From NCBI RefSeq assembly GCF_014647115.1, contig NZ_BMOO01000002.1, positions 124,001 through 188,000 of the forward strand: a stretch of DNA of 64,000 nt, given 5' to 3'. Shown here piece after piece: positions 9,366-18,036 of the stretch; positions within the stretch are counted from its first letter, which is position 1; each line of letters starts with the position of its first letter. Position numbers and translations under genes: made by a program. The notes under the pieces were generated by a model that made no database searches, was not told where the DNA came from, and saw only the letters and a list, made by a program, of their open reading frames with translations. This DNA is from Halarchaeum rubridurum (GTDB lineage Archaea > Halobacteriota > Halobacteria > Halobacteriales > Halobacteriaceae).

Positions 9366-9473
9366 AGGTGGGCCGAAGGGGACACGAAGGGGATGCGGGT
9401 GCCGCCATCGGCCGGACGCGTTCCCCGCGCCACCCGCAGTTCACGCGTCACCCGTCGGCCCTCCGGCGGTTCG

Positions 9474-9479
9474 TTTAAG
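9474..9479 (+). promoter_or_regulatory. TATA-like element of the mrfB-like gene
   Basis: TTTAAG centred about 29 bases before ATG 9506, consistent with a leaderless or nearly leaderless transcript for the mrfB-mrfA-like operon. Confidence 0.35.
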
Positions 9480-9505
9480 CGCGTGCCGCTCCTCGGTGCG
9501 GGCGA

Positions 9506-10948
9506 ATGGAGGCGTCCGTCACGCTCGCCGTCTATCCGGCCGCCGCGCTCGGTGCACTCACCGACCGGGCGCTCCGGGAGTCGCTCGCGTCCCTCGACCC
9601 GGACGCCGTGCTCGCCGAGCGCCCGCGGGACGGCGCGCGACTCGACGCCGTCGCCGGCGACGCCCGCGTGCTCCGCGCGGCCCGCCTCGATACCGGGGTC
9701 GTCGCCGGCGACTCCGGTCCGCAGCTCGCGTGCGTCTCGACGCCGCGGGGTCTCGGGACCCTTCGGGGCCACGAGGAGCGGGGCGACCTCGACGCGGCCA
9801 GCGAGACGTACGTCCTCTCGGACGCGCTCGCGGTCGACGTCGACCTGACGGCGCTGGAGACGACGCTCGACGGCCGCGCGGCGTACGAGGACGCACTGCG
9901 CGAGGCGGCCCTCGACGGCTCGTACACCCACCTGACGACGAACGCGGACCCCGGCTATCGGAACGACTGGGACGGCCTCGCCGTCGCGGGCGTGTGGCCG
10001 GGCGCGAGCGAGACGAGCGCGACGCCGTCGGCCCGTCTCGCCGCCGTCTCGCTCTACGGCGACGGCACCGTGGCGAGCGAGACGTACGACCCGGGACGCT
10101 TCGGCCTTCGCGGCCTCGACGGGGTCGGACCGACGCGCGCGGCGACGCTGCGCGAGGCCGGCTACGAGACGAAGGCGGCCGTCGCGGCGAGCGACCCCGG
10201 CGACCTCCAGGCGTGCGAGGGCCTCGGCGCGACGACGGAGCGGACGATACGCTACAGCGCGAAGGCCCGACGCGAGGGCGTCGCCTACCGCACCTCCGCG
10301 GAGCGCCTGCCGGGCAACGACCCCGTCTTCATCGACATCGAGACGGACGGGCTCAGCCCCACGATGATATGGCTGATCGGCGTCTACGATAGTCGCACCG
10401 AGGCGTACCGCTCCTTCCTCGCCACCGACCCCGAGGCGAAGGGGCGGGCCGTCGCGGCGTTCGCGGAGTGGTACGCGACCCACGCGTGCGACCGGCCGCT
10501 CGTCGCGTACAACGGCGAGCGCTTCGACTTCCCGCACCTCGACGAGCATATCGAGCGCTACTGCCCCGAGCACGCCGACGCGTGGCGCGACGCGTGGACG
10601 TTCGACCTCCTCTGGTGGGCCTCGACGCGGGACAACGCGGTCCTCCCGGGGACGACGAACGCGCTCGGCGACGTCGCGGCGGCGCTCGGGTGGGAGGACG
10701 CGAACACCGGCCTGAGCGGCGCGGTCGTCGGCCAGCGCTTCCGGCGGTGGCTCGCAAACCCCTCGCGGGCGACCGAACTCGACTGGGAGCGCCACGAGCG
10801 CTACTGCGAGGACGACGTGCGTGCTCTCGCGTACGTCTACGAGGCGGTGCGCGACGCGGACCCCGTCCCGGGCGTCGCGCACAGCGACGGCCCGCGCGAG
10901 TCGGCGGCGACGACGACCACGCAGGGGACGCTCGGTGATTTCGGATGA
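9506..10948 (+). CDS. RNase H-like DEDD exonuclease, YprB/MrfB-like
   Basis: Protein of 480 residues. The N-terminal 190 residues have no family I recognise. A helix-hairpin-helix pair occupies about 202-245 (LDGVGPTRAATL, then CEGLGATTERTI). A DEDD-type exonuclease domain follows from about 272: FIDIET gives the first Asp/Glu pair (277, 279), LVAYNGERFDFPHL the second motif, and ERYCEDDVRAL the last. In Bacillus subtilis the exonuclease MrfB (YprB) and helicase MrfA (YprA) repair mitomycin C adducts. Here the helicase gene follows with a four-base overlap (ATGA), the same partnership. The N-terminal extension differs from what I know of the bacterial protein. Confidence 0.8.
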   Translation: MEASVTLAVYPAAALGALTDRALRESLASLDPDAVLAERPRDGARLDAVAGDARVLRAARLDTGVVAGDSGPQLACVSTPRGLGTLRGHEERGDLDAASETYVLSDALAVDVDLTALETTLDGRAAYEDALREAALDGSYTHLTTNADPGYRNDWDGLAVAGVWPGASETSATPSARLAAVSLYGDGTVASETYDPGRFGLRGLDGVGPTRAATLREAGYETKAAVAASDPGDLQACEGLGATTERTIRYSAKARREGVAYRTSAERLPGNDPVFIDIETDGLSPTMIWLIGVYDSRTEAYRSFLATDPEAKGRAVAAFAEWYATHACDRPLVAYNGERFDFPHLDEHIERYCPEHADAWRDAWTFDLLWWASTRDNAVLPGTTNALGDVAAALGWEDANTGLSGAVVGQRFRRWLANPSRATELDWERHERYCEDDVRALAYVYEAVRDADPVPGVAHSDGPRESAATTTTQGTLGDFG

Positions 10949-13449
10949 GCGAGGACCGACTCGCCCGGGAGCTGACGCCCGCGGCGCTCGAAGCGACGTA
11001 CCCCGACGCCGAGCCGGACCAGCTCGCGCACACCGAGACCGTCCCCGCGGCGGCGGCCGAGACCGTCCCGCCCGGCGACGTCCTCCCCGACGGGCTCGCG
11101 GACGCGCTCGATCACGACCTCTACTCGCATCAGGCGGCGGCGCTCGAGCGACTCCGAGACGGCGAGAACGTCACCGTCGCCACCTCGACGTCGTCGGGCA
11201 AGACGCTCGTCTACGCGCTCTACTACGCGCTGTTGAAGCGACGCGACCCGGACGCGCGGGCGCTCTTTTGCTACCCGACGAAGGCGTTGAGCGCCGACCA
11301 GGAGCGGGCACTGAACGACCTGTTCCGTGACCTCGGTGTGGACGCGAGCGCGGAGACGTACGACGGCGACACGAAGGCCGAGCGCAAGCCGCTCATCCGG
11401 GCGAACCGGGACGTCGTCGTCACGAACTTCTCGGGGGTCAACCACTACCTCTCGAACCACGCGAAGTGGCGCGACGTCTACGCGAACACCGACCTCGTCG
11501 TGATAGACGAGTCGCACACGTACACGGGCGTCCACGGGATGCACGTCTCGTGGGTGCTCCGGCGGCTCCGGCGCATCCTCGATCACTACGGCTCGACGCC
11601 GCAGTTCGTCTGCACGAGCGCGACCATCGGCAATCCGGGGGAACACTCGGAGGCCCTCGTCGGCCACGAGTTCGGCGTCGTCGAGCGCGACGGGAGCCCG
11701 CGGGGACGCCGCGACATCGCGTTCTGGCTGCCGCGGCGCGACGACGACGAGGGCGGAAAAAGCGGGGTGGGCGGTGGACGCGGAAACGGCGGTGGCGGCA
11801 CGGGCGTCGGCGCGGGCGACGCCCCGACGGACGCGGACGCCCCGACCGCCCGGAAGCGCGCGGGCGCGGAAGCCGCGAGCGTCGCCGGCCACCTCGGGCT
11901 CTCGGGCGTGCAGACGCTGGCGTTCCTCCGGTCGCGTCAGGGGACGGAGATCGCGGCGAAGCGGGCGCGCGAGGCGGCGCGGGACCACCCGTTGGACGCG
12001 CGCCTCGACGCGAAGCCGTACCACGCGGGGCTGAGCAAGCAAAAGCGCCGCGCGGTCGAGAACACCCTCAAGAGCGGCCGGGCGGACGCCGTCTTCACGA
12101 CGAGCGCGCTCGAACTCGGAATCGACGTCGGCGGCGTGGACGCGACCGTGCTCGCGGGCTACCCCGGCACGCGCCAGTCGTTCTGGCAGCAGATCGGGCG
12201 CGCGGGCCGCGGGACGTCGGACGCGCTCTCCGTCTTCGTCCCGCGGCGGGACGCCATCGACCGGTACATCCTCGACGACCCGGACTACCTCCTCGGCGAC
12301 GAGATCGAGGACGCGGTCGTCGACGTCTCGAACAACCACGTCTACGCGCGCCACGTCCGCTGTGCGGCCGAGGAGCTCCCGCTGACCGCCGCGGACGCGA
12401 CGTGGTTCGGCCCGCGCGAGCGCCTCGAACGCGCCGTCTCGGTCTGGCGCGACGCCGGCGAGTTCGTCGGCGACCTGGAGCGCGGCGCGCAGTACGACGG
12501 CCGCCCGCGCCCGCAGGCCTCGATCTCGCTGTACGCGACGACGGACGTCGAGTACGAGGTGCGGCGGGTCGACGGCGACATCGACATGGAGCCCATCGGC
12601 CGCGAGCGGGCGTACCGCGACTACCACCCGGGCGCGCTCGTGCTGTACGACGGCGAACAGTACGAGGTCGTGGACCTCGTGGAGGACCGCCACCGGCCGT
12701 ACGTCGAACTCGAACGCGTGCGGACGAACGAGTACACGACGACCGCCCACGAGAAGCGGATTCACGACGTCGAGGCGACGCGCTCGCGCGACCTCGGCGG
12801 GGGCTACTCGCTCCACGCCGGGACGGGCACCGTCGAGATCGACTACACGCAGTACCGCCGCCACGACATCGGCGACGGCACCGTGGAGGGGCCGTACCCC
12901 ATCGACCTGCCGCCCATCGAGTTGCGCACGCACCTGACGTGGGTCGAACTCCCCGCCGACATGGAGCGGCGGGTCATCGACGCGCTCGGCCCGGACGCGC
13001 TCCTCGACGCGGACGGCGCGCCCGCCACGGACGCCGGGTGGACGTTCGCGGGCGGCCTCCACGGCGCGGAGCACGGGATGATAAAGCTCGCGCCGCTCGA
13101 ACTCCGCCTCGACAACTCGGATATGGGCGGGCTCAGCACGCCGATGCACGCCGAGACAGGCGCGCCGACGTGGTTCATCCACGACGCCGTGGAGGGCGGC
13201 GTCGGCTTCGCACACAGCATCTACGACCACTTCGAGGGCGTCGCGGCGAAGACCCGCGAGCGCGTCGCGCGCTGCGACTGCGCGGACCCGACCGGCTGTC
13301 CCTCCTGTCTGATGTCCGCCCAGTGCGGCAACGACAACGAACCGCTCCACCGGGGCGCGACGACGGCGGTCCTCGACGCCGTGCTCTCGCGCCTCGACGC
13401 CGCGGGCGACGGCTCGGAGTCGGAGGGCTCACACGCCCGCGACGCGTAG
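10945..13449 (+). CDS. DEAD/DEAH helicase with C-terminal zinc-cysteine domain, MrfA-like
   Basis: Protein of 834 residues. The first RecA domain has Walker A TSTSSGKT at about 80-87, PTKALS (motif Ia), DESH at about 188-191 and TSATIGNP (motif III). The second has TSALELGIDVGG and motif VI QQIGRAGRG. A glycine-rich insert of some 30 residues (about 270-300) joins the two lobes. The C-terminal DUF1998 region ends with a cysteine cluster CDCADPTGCPSC...C, the zinc site described for MrfA. The domain order and the overlapping exonuclease gene upstream support a MrfA-type excision-repair helicase working with the MrfB-like nuclease. Whether it handles crosslinks or monoadducts in this organism is inference. 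Confidence 0.85.
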   Translation: MSEDRLARELTPAALEATYPDAEPDQLAHTETVPAAAAETVPPGDVLPDGLADALDHDLYSHQAAALERLRDGENVTVATSTSSGKTLVYALYYALLKRRDPDARALFCYPTKALSADQERALNDLFRDLGVDASAETYDGDTKAERKPLIRANRDVVVTNFSGVNHYLSNHAKWRDVYANTDLVVIDESHTYTGVHGMHVSWVLRRLRRILDHYGSTPQFVCTSATIGNPGEHSEALVGHEFGVVERDGSPRGRRDIAFWLPRRDDDEGGKSGVGGGRGNGGGGTGVGAGDAPTDADAPTARKRAGAEAASVAGHLGLSGVQTLAFLRSRQGTEIAAKRAREAARDHPLDARLDAKPYHAGLSKQKRRAVENTLKSGRADAVFTTSALELGIDVGGVDATVLAGYPGTRQSFWQQIGRAGRGTSDALSVFVPRRDAIDRYILDDPDYLLGDEIEDAVVDVSNNHVYARHVRCAAEELPLTAADATWFGPRERLERAVSVWRDAGEFVGDLERGAQYDGRPRPQASISLYATTDVEYEVRRVDGDIDMEPIGRERAYRDYHPGALVLYDGEQYEVVDLVEDRHRPYVELERVRTNEYTTTAHEKRIHDVEATRSRDLGGGYSLHAGTGTVEIDYTQYRRHDIGDGTVEGPYPIDLPPIELRTHLTWVELPADMERRVIDALGPDALLDADGAPATDAGWTFAGGLHGAEHGMIKLAPLELRLDNSDMGGLSTPMHAETGAPTWFIHDAVEGGVGFAHSIYDHFEGVAAKTRERVARCDCADPTGCPSCLMSAQCGNDNEPLHRGATTAVLDAVLSRLDAAGDGSESEGSHARDA

Positions 13450-13458
13450 CGCCCGACG

Positions 13459-13758
13459 ATGGCAGAGACGACACCCGAGACGGTCACGGGAACGGTCATC
13501 CACGCCGTCCCCCCGGACGACCGCGACGACCACGACCTCGACCCCGCGCTCGCCGAGCGCGCCGACGGCCGCTACATCGTCGTCTGTCGCCGCGGCGGCT
13601 CGCCCTCCCTGCTCGGGCGCGTCTGGTCGCTCCTCCGCGGCGGCTCCATCGACGCGATCACCGTCGTCACGGCCGAGGCGTACGAGGAGGGCGACCGTCT
13701 CGACGTCACGGCGGTGCCCACCGGAATCGAGGGCGTCTACGACGCGACCGAGGCCTGA
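13459..13758 (+). CDS. Small acidic protein of unknown function
   Basis: Protein of 99 residues starting 10 bases after the helicase gene on the same strand, so probably in the same transcript. It contains a predicted beta-rich stretch (GRYIVVCRRGG) followed by SLLGRVWSLLRGGSIDAITVVTAEAYEEGD. It has no signal peptide, membrane helix or metal motif. I do not recognise a family. Its position suggests, but does not show, a link to the repair genes before it. Confidence 0.6.
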   Translation: MAETTPETVTGTVIHAVPPDDRDDHDLDPALAERADGRYIVVCRRGGSPSLLGRVWSLLRGGSIDAITVVTAEAYEEGDRLDVTAVPTGIEGVYDATEA

Positions 13759-13772
13759 ATCGACGCCCACCG

Positions 13773-13777
13773 TTTAG
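13773..13777 (+). promoter_or_regulatory. TATA-like element of the zinc dehydrogenase gene
   Basis: TTTAG 27 bases before ATG 13802. The spacing fits a leaderless transcript starting at the ATG and supports that start. Confidence 0.35.
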
Positions 13778-13801
13778 TGGCGGCGCGCCGAAGCACCACC
13801 C

Positions 13802-14872
13802 ATGCGTGCCGCTGTGTACCACGGCCGGGAGGACGTTCGCGTCGAGGAGATCGAGGAGCCGACGGTCGGCGACGGCGACGTGCTGGTGGACGTCGCGGCC
13901 TGCGGCATCTGCGGGTCCGACCTCCACGAGTACGCCGCCGGCCCGATAACCGTGCCGGACGCGGAGCCACACCCGGTCACGGGCGAGCGCGCGCCGCTCC
14001 CGATGGGACACGAGTTCGGCGGGAGGGTCGCGGCCGTCGGGAGCGACGTCACCGACGTCGCGGTCGGGGACACGGTCGCGGTCAACCCCGTCCTCTACTG
14101 CGGCGACTGTCGCTACTGCACGGGCGGGAACTACCACCTCTGCGAGTCGCTGGGCTTCGTCGGGCTCTCCGGGAACGGGGGCGGCTTCGCCGAGCAGGTC
14201 GCCGTCCCGCGGGAGAAGGTCGTCGCGTTCCCCGACTCCGTCCCCGCCGAGCACGCCGCGCTCGTCGAACCGTTCAGCGTCGGCCTCCACGCCGTCCGGA
14301 ACGCCGACTTCGAGGCGGGCGACGACGTCGCCGTGTTCGGCGCGGGCCCCATCGGGCTCACGGTCGTCCAAGCCGCCGTCGCGGCCGGCGCGCGGACCGT
14401 CTACGCCGTCGAGCCGCAGGAGACGCGCCGAGACCTCGCCGGCGAGGTCGGCGCGGACGTCACGCTCGACCCGAGCGCGATGGACGCGCTCGACGCCCTC
14501 CTCAACGCGACGGACGGCGGCGTCGACGCGACGTTCGAGGTCGCGGGCATCGAGGCGACCGTCCGGGACGCCATCGCCGCCGCGAAACACGACGGCTCCG
14601 TGACCGTCGTCAGCCTCTTCGAGGAGGACGTCGCCCTCGACCCGAACGAGATCGTCCTCGGCGAGCGCTCCGTCGGCGGGTCGGCCGCGTACGAGGCCGG
14701 ACCGCGCGGCGGCGTCGAGTTCGACGCCGTCCCCGACATGTTCGCGGACGGGACGCTCGACCCCGAACCCCTCGTCAGCGACCGGATAGCGCTCGACGAC
14801 GTCGTCGCCGCGGGGTTCGAGGCGCTCCTCGACCCCGAGCGCGACGCCGTGAAGGTCCTCGTCGAGCCGTGA
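13802..14872 (+). CDS. Zinc-dependent medium-chain dehydrogenase (butanediol/threonine/sorbitol dehydrogenase-like)
   Basis: Protein of 356 residues, full length for the family. The catalytic zinc ligands are in CGICGSD (about residue 37) and GHEFGG. The structural zinc loop has four cysteines in CGDCRYCTGGNYHLC. The nucleotide-binding fold starts at FGAGPIGLTVVQAA near residue 180, and the Glu of AVEPQE after the second strand suits NAD+ rather than NADP+. The family oxidises secondary alcohols or polyols; the best general match is the 2,3-butanediol dehydrogenase group. The next gene on the same strand encodes an FAH-type hydrolase 71 bases on, so the two may share a catabolic route. That is inference. 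Confidence 0.85.
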   Translation: MRAAVYHGREDVRVEEIEEPTVGDGDVLVDVAACGICGSDLHEYAAGPITVPDAEPHPVTGERAPLPMGHEFGGRVAAVGSDVTDVAVGDTVAVNPVLYCGDCRYCTGGNYHLCESLGFVGLSGNGGGFAEQVAVPREKVVAFPDSVPAEHAALVEPFSVGLHAVRNADFEAGDDVAVFGAGPIGLTVVQAAVAAGARTVYAVEPQETRRDLAGEVGADVTLDPSAMDALDALLNATDGGVDATFEVAGIEATVRDAIAAAKHDGSVTVVSLFEEDVALDPNEIVLGERSVGGSAAYEAGPRGGVEFDAVPDMFADGTLDPEPLVSDRIALDDVVAAGFEALLDPERDAVKVLVEP

Positions 14873-14943
14873 GGAGGGTGAGGTGAGGGGGGTAAGGTCA
14901 CCGCGGAGCGAGCGTTCTTGTGGCTGGTCGCACAACGGCCGAT

Positions 14944-15669
14944 ATGCGACTCGCTCGCGCGCGAACGGCGGACGGCATCGTGACCGGGACGTACGACGAC
15001 GGCGTCCTCGAAACCGAGAGCGACGCGTACGACCTCACCGGCGACGACGCGACGGTGCTCGCGCCGACGGAGCCCTCCGCGCTCTACTGCGTCGGGCGGA
15101 ACTACGCGGCGACGCTCGACCAGATGGACTACGAGCGCCCCGAGGAGCCGGACTTCTTCATCAAGCCGCCGGCGGCCGTGCTCGCCCCCGAACGGCCGAT
15201 TCCCTACCCGTCGTTCTCCGAGGAGGTCACGTACGCGGGTGAACTCGCCGCCGTCATCGACGAGCGATGCCGGGACGTCGCCGAGACGAACGTGGACGAC
15301 GTCGTTCGGGGGTACACCATCATGAACGACGTGGACGCCCTCGACCAGCCGGGACGCACCGCGCGCAAGGCCTTCGACGGCTCCGGCCCGCTCGGGCCGT
15401 GGATCGAGACCGACCTCGACCCCGCCGGCGTCGAGATGCACACCGAAATCAACGGCGAGGAGCGCCAGCGCTCCGACACCGACCACATGCTCTTCTCGCC
15501 CCGGGAAGTCGTCTCCTTCCTCTCGGAGCGTTTCACCCTCCGGCCGGGCGACGTCGTCGCGTTCGGGAGCCCGGCGAACCCCGGCCTGATCGAGCCCGGC
15601 GACGAGGTCGAAATCACCTACGAGGGCGTCGGCACCCTGCGGAACACGGTCGCCGCGCCGAAGCAGTAG
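14944..15669 (+). CDS. Fumarylacetoacetate hydrolase family protein
   Basis: Protein of 241 residues, the size of the short FAH-family hydrolases, decarboxylases and isomerases that act on 2-oxo acids. Family signatures are YCVGRNYAATLDQM, FFIKPPAAV, and EVTYAGELAAVID, where a Glu helps bind the metal. The C-terminal GDVVAFGSPANPGLIEPGD replaces the usual GTPxGVG turn. The enzyme probably uses Mg2+ or Mn2+. I chose ATG 14944; an in-frame start at 14920 adds eight residues of no evident value. The stop lies 24 bases from the end of the convergent AEC transporter gene. Confidence 0.85.
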   Translation: MRLARARTADGIVTGTYDDGVLETESDAYDLTGDDATVLAPTEPSALYCVGRNYAATLDQMDYERPEEPDFFIKPPAAVLAPERPIPYPSFSEEVTYAGELAAVIDERCRDVAETNVDDVVRGYTIMNDVDALDQPGRTARKAFDGSGPLGPWIETDLDPAGVEMHTEINGEERQRSDTDHMLFSPREVVSFLSERFTLRPGDVVAFGSPANPGLIEPGDEVEITYEGVGTLRNTVAAPKQ

Positions 15670-15693
15670 TGAGGGCGGGCCCCGCGAAGACGC

Positions 15694-16602
15694 TCACAGG
15701 ACGAACTGGAGGAGGGCGAAGACGGCGAGGAGGGCGCTGACGGTGGTGGCGAAGACGTTCGCGGAGGCGAGGCGGGTGTCGCCGCCGAGCTGGGTCGCGT
15801 AGATGAACGTCGAGATGGCGGTCGGCATGGCGAGCATGACGACGCCGGTCCGCACGGCGAGGGGGTCGCGCACGAGGAGCGAGAAGACGCCGAAGGCGAG
15901 CAGCGGCATGCAGGCGACCTTGAGCGCGACGACGGCACCGACGGTCGGGACGTCGATACCGTCGGGGTCGAGGGAGAGCGAGGCCGCGACGGAGAGGAGC
16001 GCGGCGGGGAGGGCGAGGTCCGAGAGCCACCCGAGGGCGGTCGCGGCGACGCCGGGGACGGGGAGGTCGAGCGCGGCGAAGCCGAGGCCGACGACGAGCG
16101 TGACGATGACGGGGTTGCGCGCGATGCCGAGGAGTTCGTCGCGGAGGTCGGCCTCAGCGTCGTTTATCGTCATGAGGACGAGGACGGTGAGCGGAATCTG
16201 GACGAGCGCGCCGACGCCGAGGAGGATGCTCGCCTTCGCGGCGGCGGCCGCGCCGAGCGTGATGGTGACGATGGGGAGGCCGAGGAACCCGAAGTTGCTG
16301 TGGTACGACTGGACGATGGCGACGCTGCGCTTCGCGGGCGCATCGACGCGCCGGTGGATGACCCACGCGACGAGGGCGACGGCGAGTTCGACGAGGACGA
16401 ACGCGGCGATCATGCGCGGCGAGAAGACCTCGGCGAGGTCCGTCGTCGCGGTGGAGTCGAAGACGAGCGCGGGGAGCGCGACGTAGAAGGCGAATCGCGT
16501 CAGGTAGTCCGCGCGCGTGGCCGTGAGGAGGCCGAGGCGGCGGGCGACGAGTCCGGCGCCGAGGAGGCCGAACATGTAGAGGAGGTTGGAGGCCAGCGAC
16601 AC
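15694..16602 (-). CDS. AEC family transporter (auxin efflux carrier-like permease)
   Basis: Protein of 302 residues with about ten membrane helices arranged as two repeats of five. It shows typical AEC features: a long first half ending in an SNFGFLGLPIV helix, and a polar or acidic loop (NDAEADLRDE) in the middle. The C-terminal half has an LPAALLSVAASL helix and MPTAISTFIYATQLGGD near the end. Prokaryotic members export or take up organic acids such as malate or malonate; the substrate here is unknown. Its promoter side faces the tandem-repeat region and the siderophore-binding protein gene. Confidence 0.85.
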   Translation of the reverse strand: MSLASNLLYMFGLLGAGLVARRLGLLTATRADYLTRFAFYVALPALVFDSTATTDLAEVFSPRMIAAFVLVELAVALVAWVIHRRVDAPAKRSVAIVQSYHSNFGFLGLPIVTITLGAAAAAKASILLGVGALVQIPLTVLVLMTINDAEADLRDELLGIARNPVIVTLVVGLGFAALDLPVPGVAATALGWLSDLALPAALLSVAASLSLDPDGIDVPTVGAVVALKVACMPLLAFGVFSLLVRDPLAVRTGVVMLAMPTAISTFIYATQLGGDTRLASANVFATTVSALLAVFALLQFVL

Positions 16603-16654
16603 GTCGGGACGATGGGGTCGCGGGTGCTTTCGCGTTTCGGATGCGAGGCGGGGG

Positions 16655-16788
16655 TGTGGCGTCGTGCGGCGCGGTGGGACGGCGCGGGCGGTTGTGGCGT
16701 CGTGCGGCGCGGTGGGACGGCGCGGGCGGTTGTGGCGTCGTGCGGCGCGGTGGGACGGCGCGGGCGGTTGTGGCGTCGTGCGGCGCGG
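16655..16788. repeat. 38-bp tandem repeat, three full copies and a partial fourth
   Basis: Identical 38-base units start at 16655, 16693 and 16731. A fourth copy, starting at 16769, breaks off after 20 bases at 16788. The repeat fills most of the 189-base gap between the AEC transporter start (16602) and the end of the binding-protein gene (16792), and it stops four bases short of that gene. All copies are exactly identical in the bases shown, so the array is young. It has no spacers and is not a CRISPR. All three forward frames read through it without a stop, but a coding role is not supported. Confidence 0.9.
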
Positions 16789-16791
16789 GCG

Positions 16792-17991
16792 TCAGTTCCC
16801 GGCGACGATGTCGGCGACGCGCCCGCGGTCGAAGAGCTGTTCGTCGGCGGGAATAGCGGGGTAGGGTTCGCCGTCGGTGTAGCCCGGCCACTCGCCGAAG
16901 ACGTCCGGGTAGAGCTGTTTGGCCGTCATCTCGATCTGGAAGAGGTTCATGAGGGGGCCCTGATAGCGCATCCCCTGCGCGTAGACGCGGTCGTTTTGCA
17001 CGGCGGAGAGGTCGCTGCCGACGGGGTGCGAGCGGAGCCGTTCGCGGACGTCCGCCATGTCGTAACGCGAGGTCATCCCCCAGAGGTGGAGGATGACGTC
17101 GGGGTCGGCCTCGGCCATCGTCTCGTAGCCGACGGAGCCCCAGAGGCCGTCCCACTCCGCGTCGCCGAAGGCGTCCGTGGCGGCGAGCGGCCGGGTGTCG
17201 GCGAGCCAGAAGCCCGGGCGGTTGAGGTGGTAGGTCCAGAACTGGCCGTCGCCAAGGGTGACGCGGACGGCGGTGGGGCGTTCCCCCTCGGGCGGGAGGT
17301 TCGCCTCGATGTGGTCGATGAGGTCGGCGTGGACGGCGTTCAACTGCTCGAAACGCGCGCGCTCCCGGAAGACCTCGGCGACGCGCCCGAAGAGCTCCCA
17401 GAGCGTGTAGTACTCGTAGGCGTCGGCGTAGGCCTCGGGGGGCGCGTTGTGCGTGCCGCTGTAGAAGTTGCCGAAGAACGGCCCGACGTTCTCGACGACG
17501 TCGTCGACGTCGGCACGGCTCCAGTTCTGCTGCGTGCTCGCCCACGCGGGCCCGAGGAGGTGGACGTCGCTGTCGAGTTTGTAGAAGAACTCCTTCGTGA
17601 AGTTGTCGTAGGGGTTCGGGAGGCCCTCCCAGTCGAAGGCGACGCCGTCGAGGCGCTCGTAGTAGTAGTTCATCGTCGTCCCGGACATCTCGGGGACGAA
17701 CAGCGAGTTGACGGCGTCGCCGTGGCCGAGCGCGACGAGCATGTCCGCGTACTGCGGGTACATCGTGAAGACGTTCTCCGGCACCTCGTCGAACTCGACC
17801 TCGCCGACGGGCGCGATGCTCGCCGTGTACGAGTCGCTCGTCGTCGTAGTGGACCTCTCAGTACTCGTGCCGGTCGTCTCGTCGGTGTCGTCGCCACTCC
17901 CGCCCGTACAGCCGGCGACGAGGGCGCTCCCGACGGCGCCCGCGCCGGCGAGGTACGCGCGACGCGTCCTGCGTGGCGTGCGGTCTCCCAT
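16792..17991 (-). CDS. ABC transporter substrate-binding lipoprotein, ferric-siderophore type
   Basis: Protein of 399 residues. The N-terminus RRTRRAYLAGAGAVGSALVA ends in the lipobox AGC, then a Thr/Ser-rich linker. The body looks like the helical-backbone binding proteins of the FhuD/FepB/BtuF group: an N-terminal lobe with MYPQYADMLVALGHGD, and a C-terminal lobe with ADPDVILHLWG and VQNDRVYAQG. These proteins deliver ferric siderophores, haem or cobalamin to an ABC importer. No permease or ATPase for it is adjacent. An iron-box palindrome sits two bases before the start codon, so the gene is likely induced by iron starvation, which favours a siderophore ligand. Confidence 0.82.
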   Translation of the reverse strand: MGDRTPRRTRRAYLAGAGAVGSALVAGCTGGSGDDTDETTGTSTERSTTTTSDSYTASIAPVGEVEFDEVPENVFTMYPQYADMLVALGHGDAVNSLFVPEMSGTTMNYYYERLDGVAFDWEGLPNPYDNFTKEFFYKLDSDVHLLGPAWASTQQNWSRADVDDVVENVGPFFGNFYSGTHNAPPEAYADAYEYYTLWELFGRVAEVFRERARFEQLNAVHADLIDHIEANLPPEGERPTAVRVTLGDGQFWTYHLNRPGFWLADTRPLAATDAFGDAEWDGLWGSVGYETMAEADPDVILHLWGMTSRYDMADVRERLRSHPVGSDLSAVQNDRVYAQGMRYQGPLMNLFQIEMTAKQLYPDVFGEWPGYTDGEPYPAIPADEQLFDRGRVADIVAGN

Positions 17992-17993
17992 GT

Positions 17994-18009
17994 TTTAGGT
18001 AAGCCTAAA
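17994..18009. promoter_or_regulatory. Iron-box palindrome A, TTTAGG-N4-CCTAAA (spacer TAAG)
   Basis: Perfect half-sites six bases each with a four-base spacer, ending two bases before ATG 17991 of the siderophore-binding gene. A TATA-like CGTTAAGC on the minus strand lies about 27 bases from the ATG, so the box sits between TATA and start. A bound repressor there would block initiation. Half-sites resemble the TTAGG...CCTAA operators of DtxR-family iron repressors. Confidence 0.75.
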
Positions 18010-18036
18010 CGAACGCTTAACGCTTCCGGGTTCGGC

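Noticed and set aside
14877-14905. G-rich run after the zinc dehydrogenase gene as a regulatory repeat
   Set aside because: It is short and irregular (GGTGAGGTGAGG type), and no clear unit or symmetry could be defined.
16655-16788. Tandem 38-base repeat as a CRISPR array
   Set aside because: The copies follow each other directly with no spacers, and no cas gene is present.
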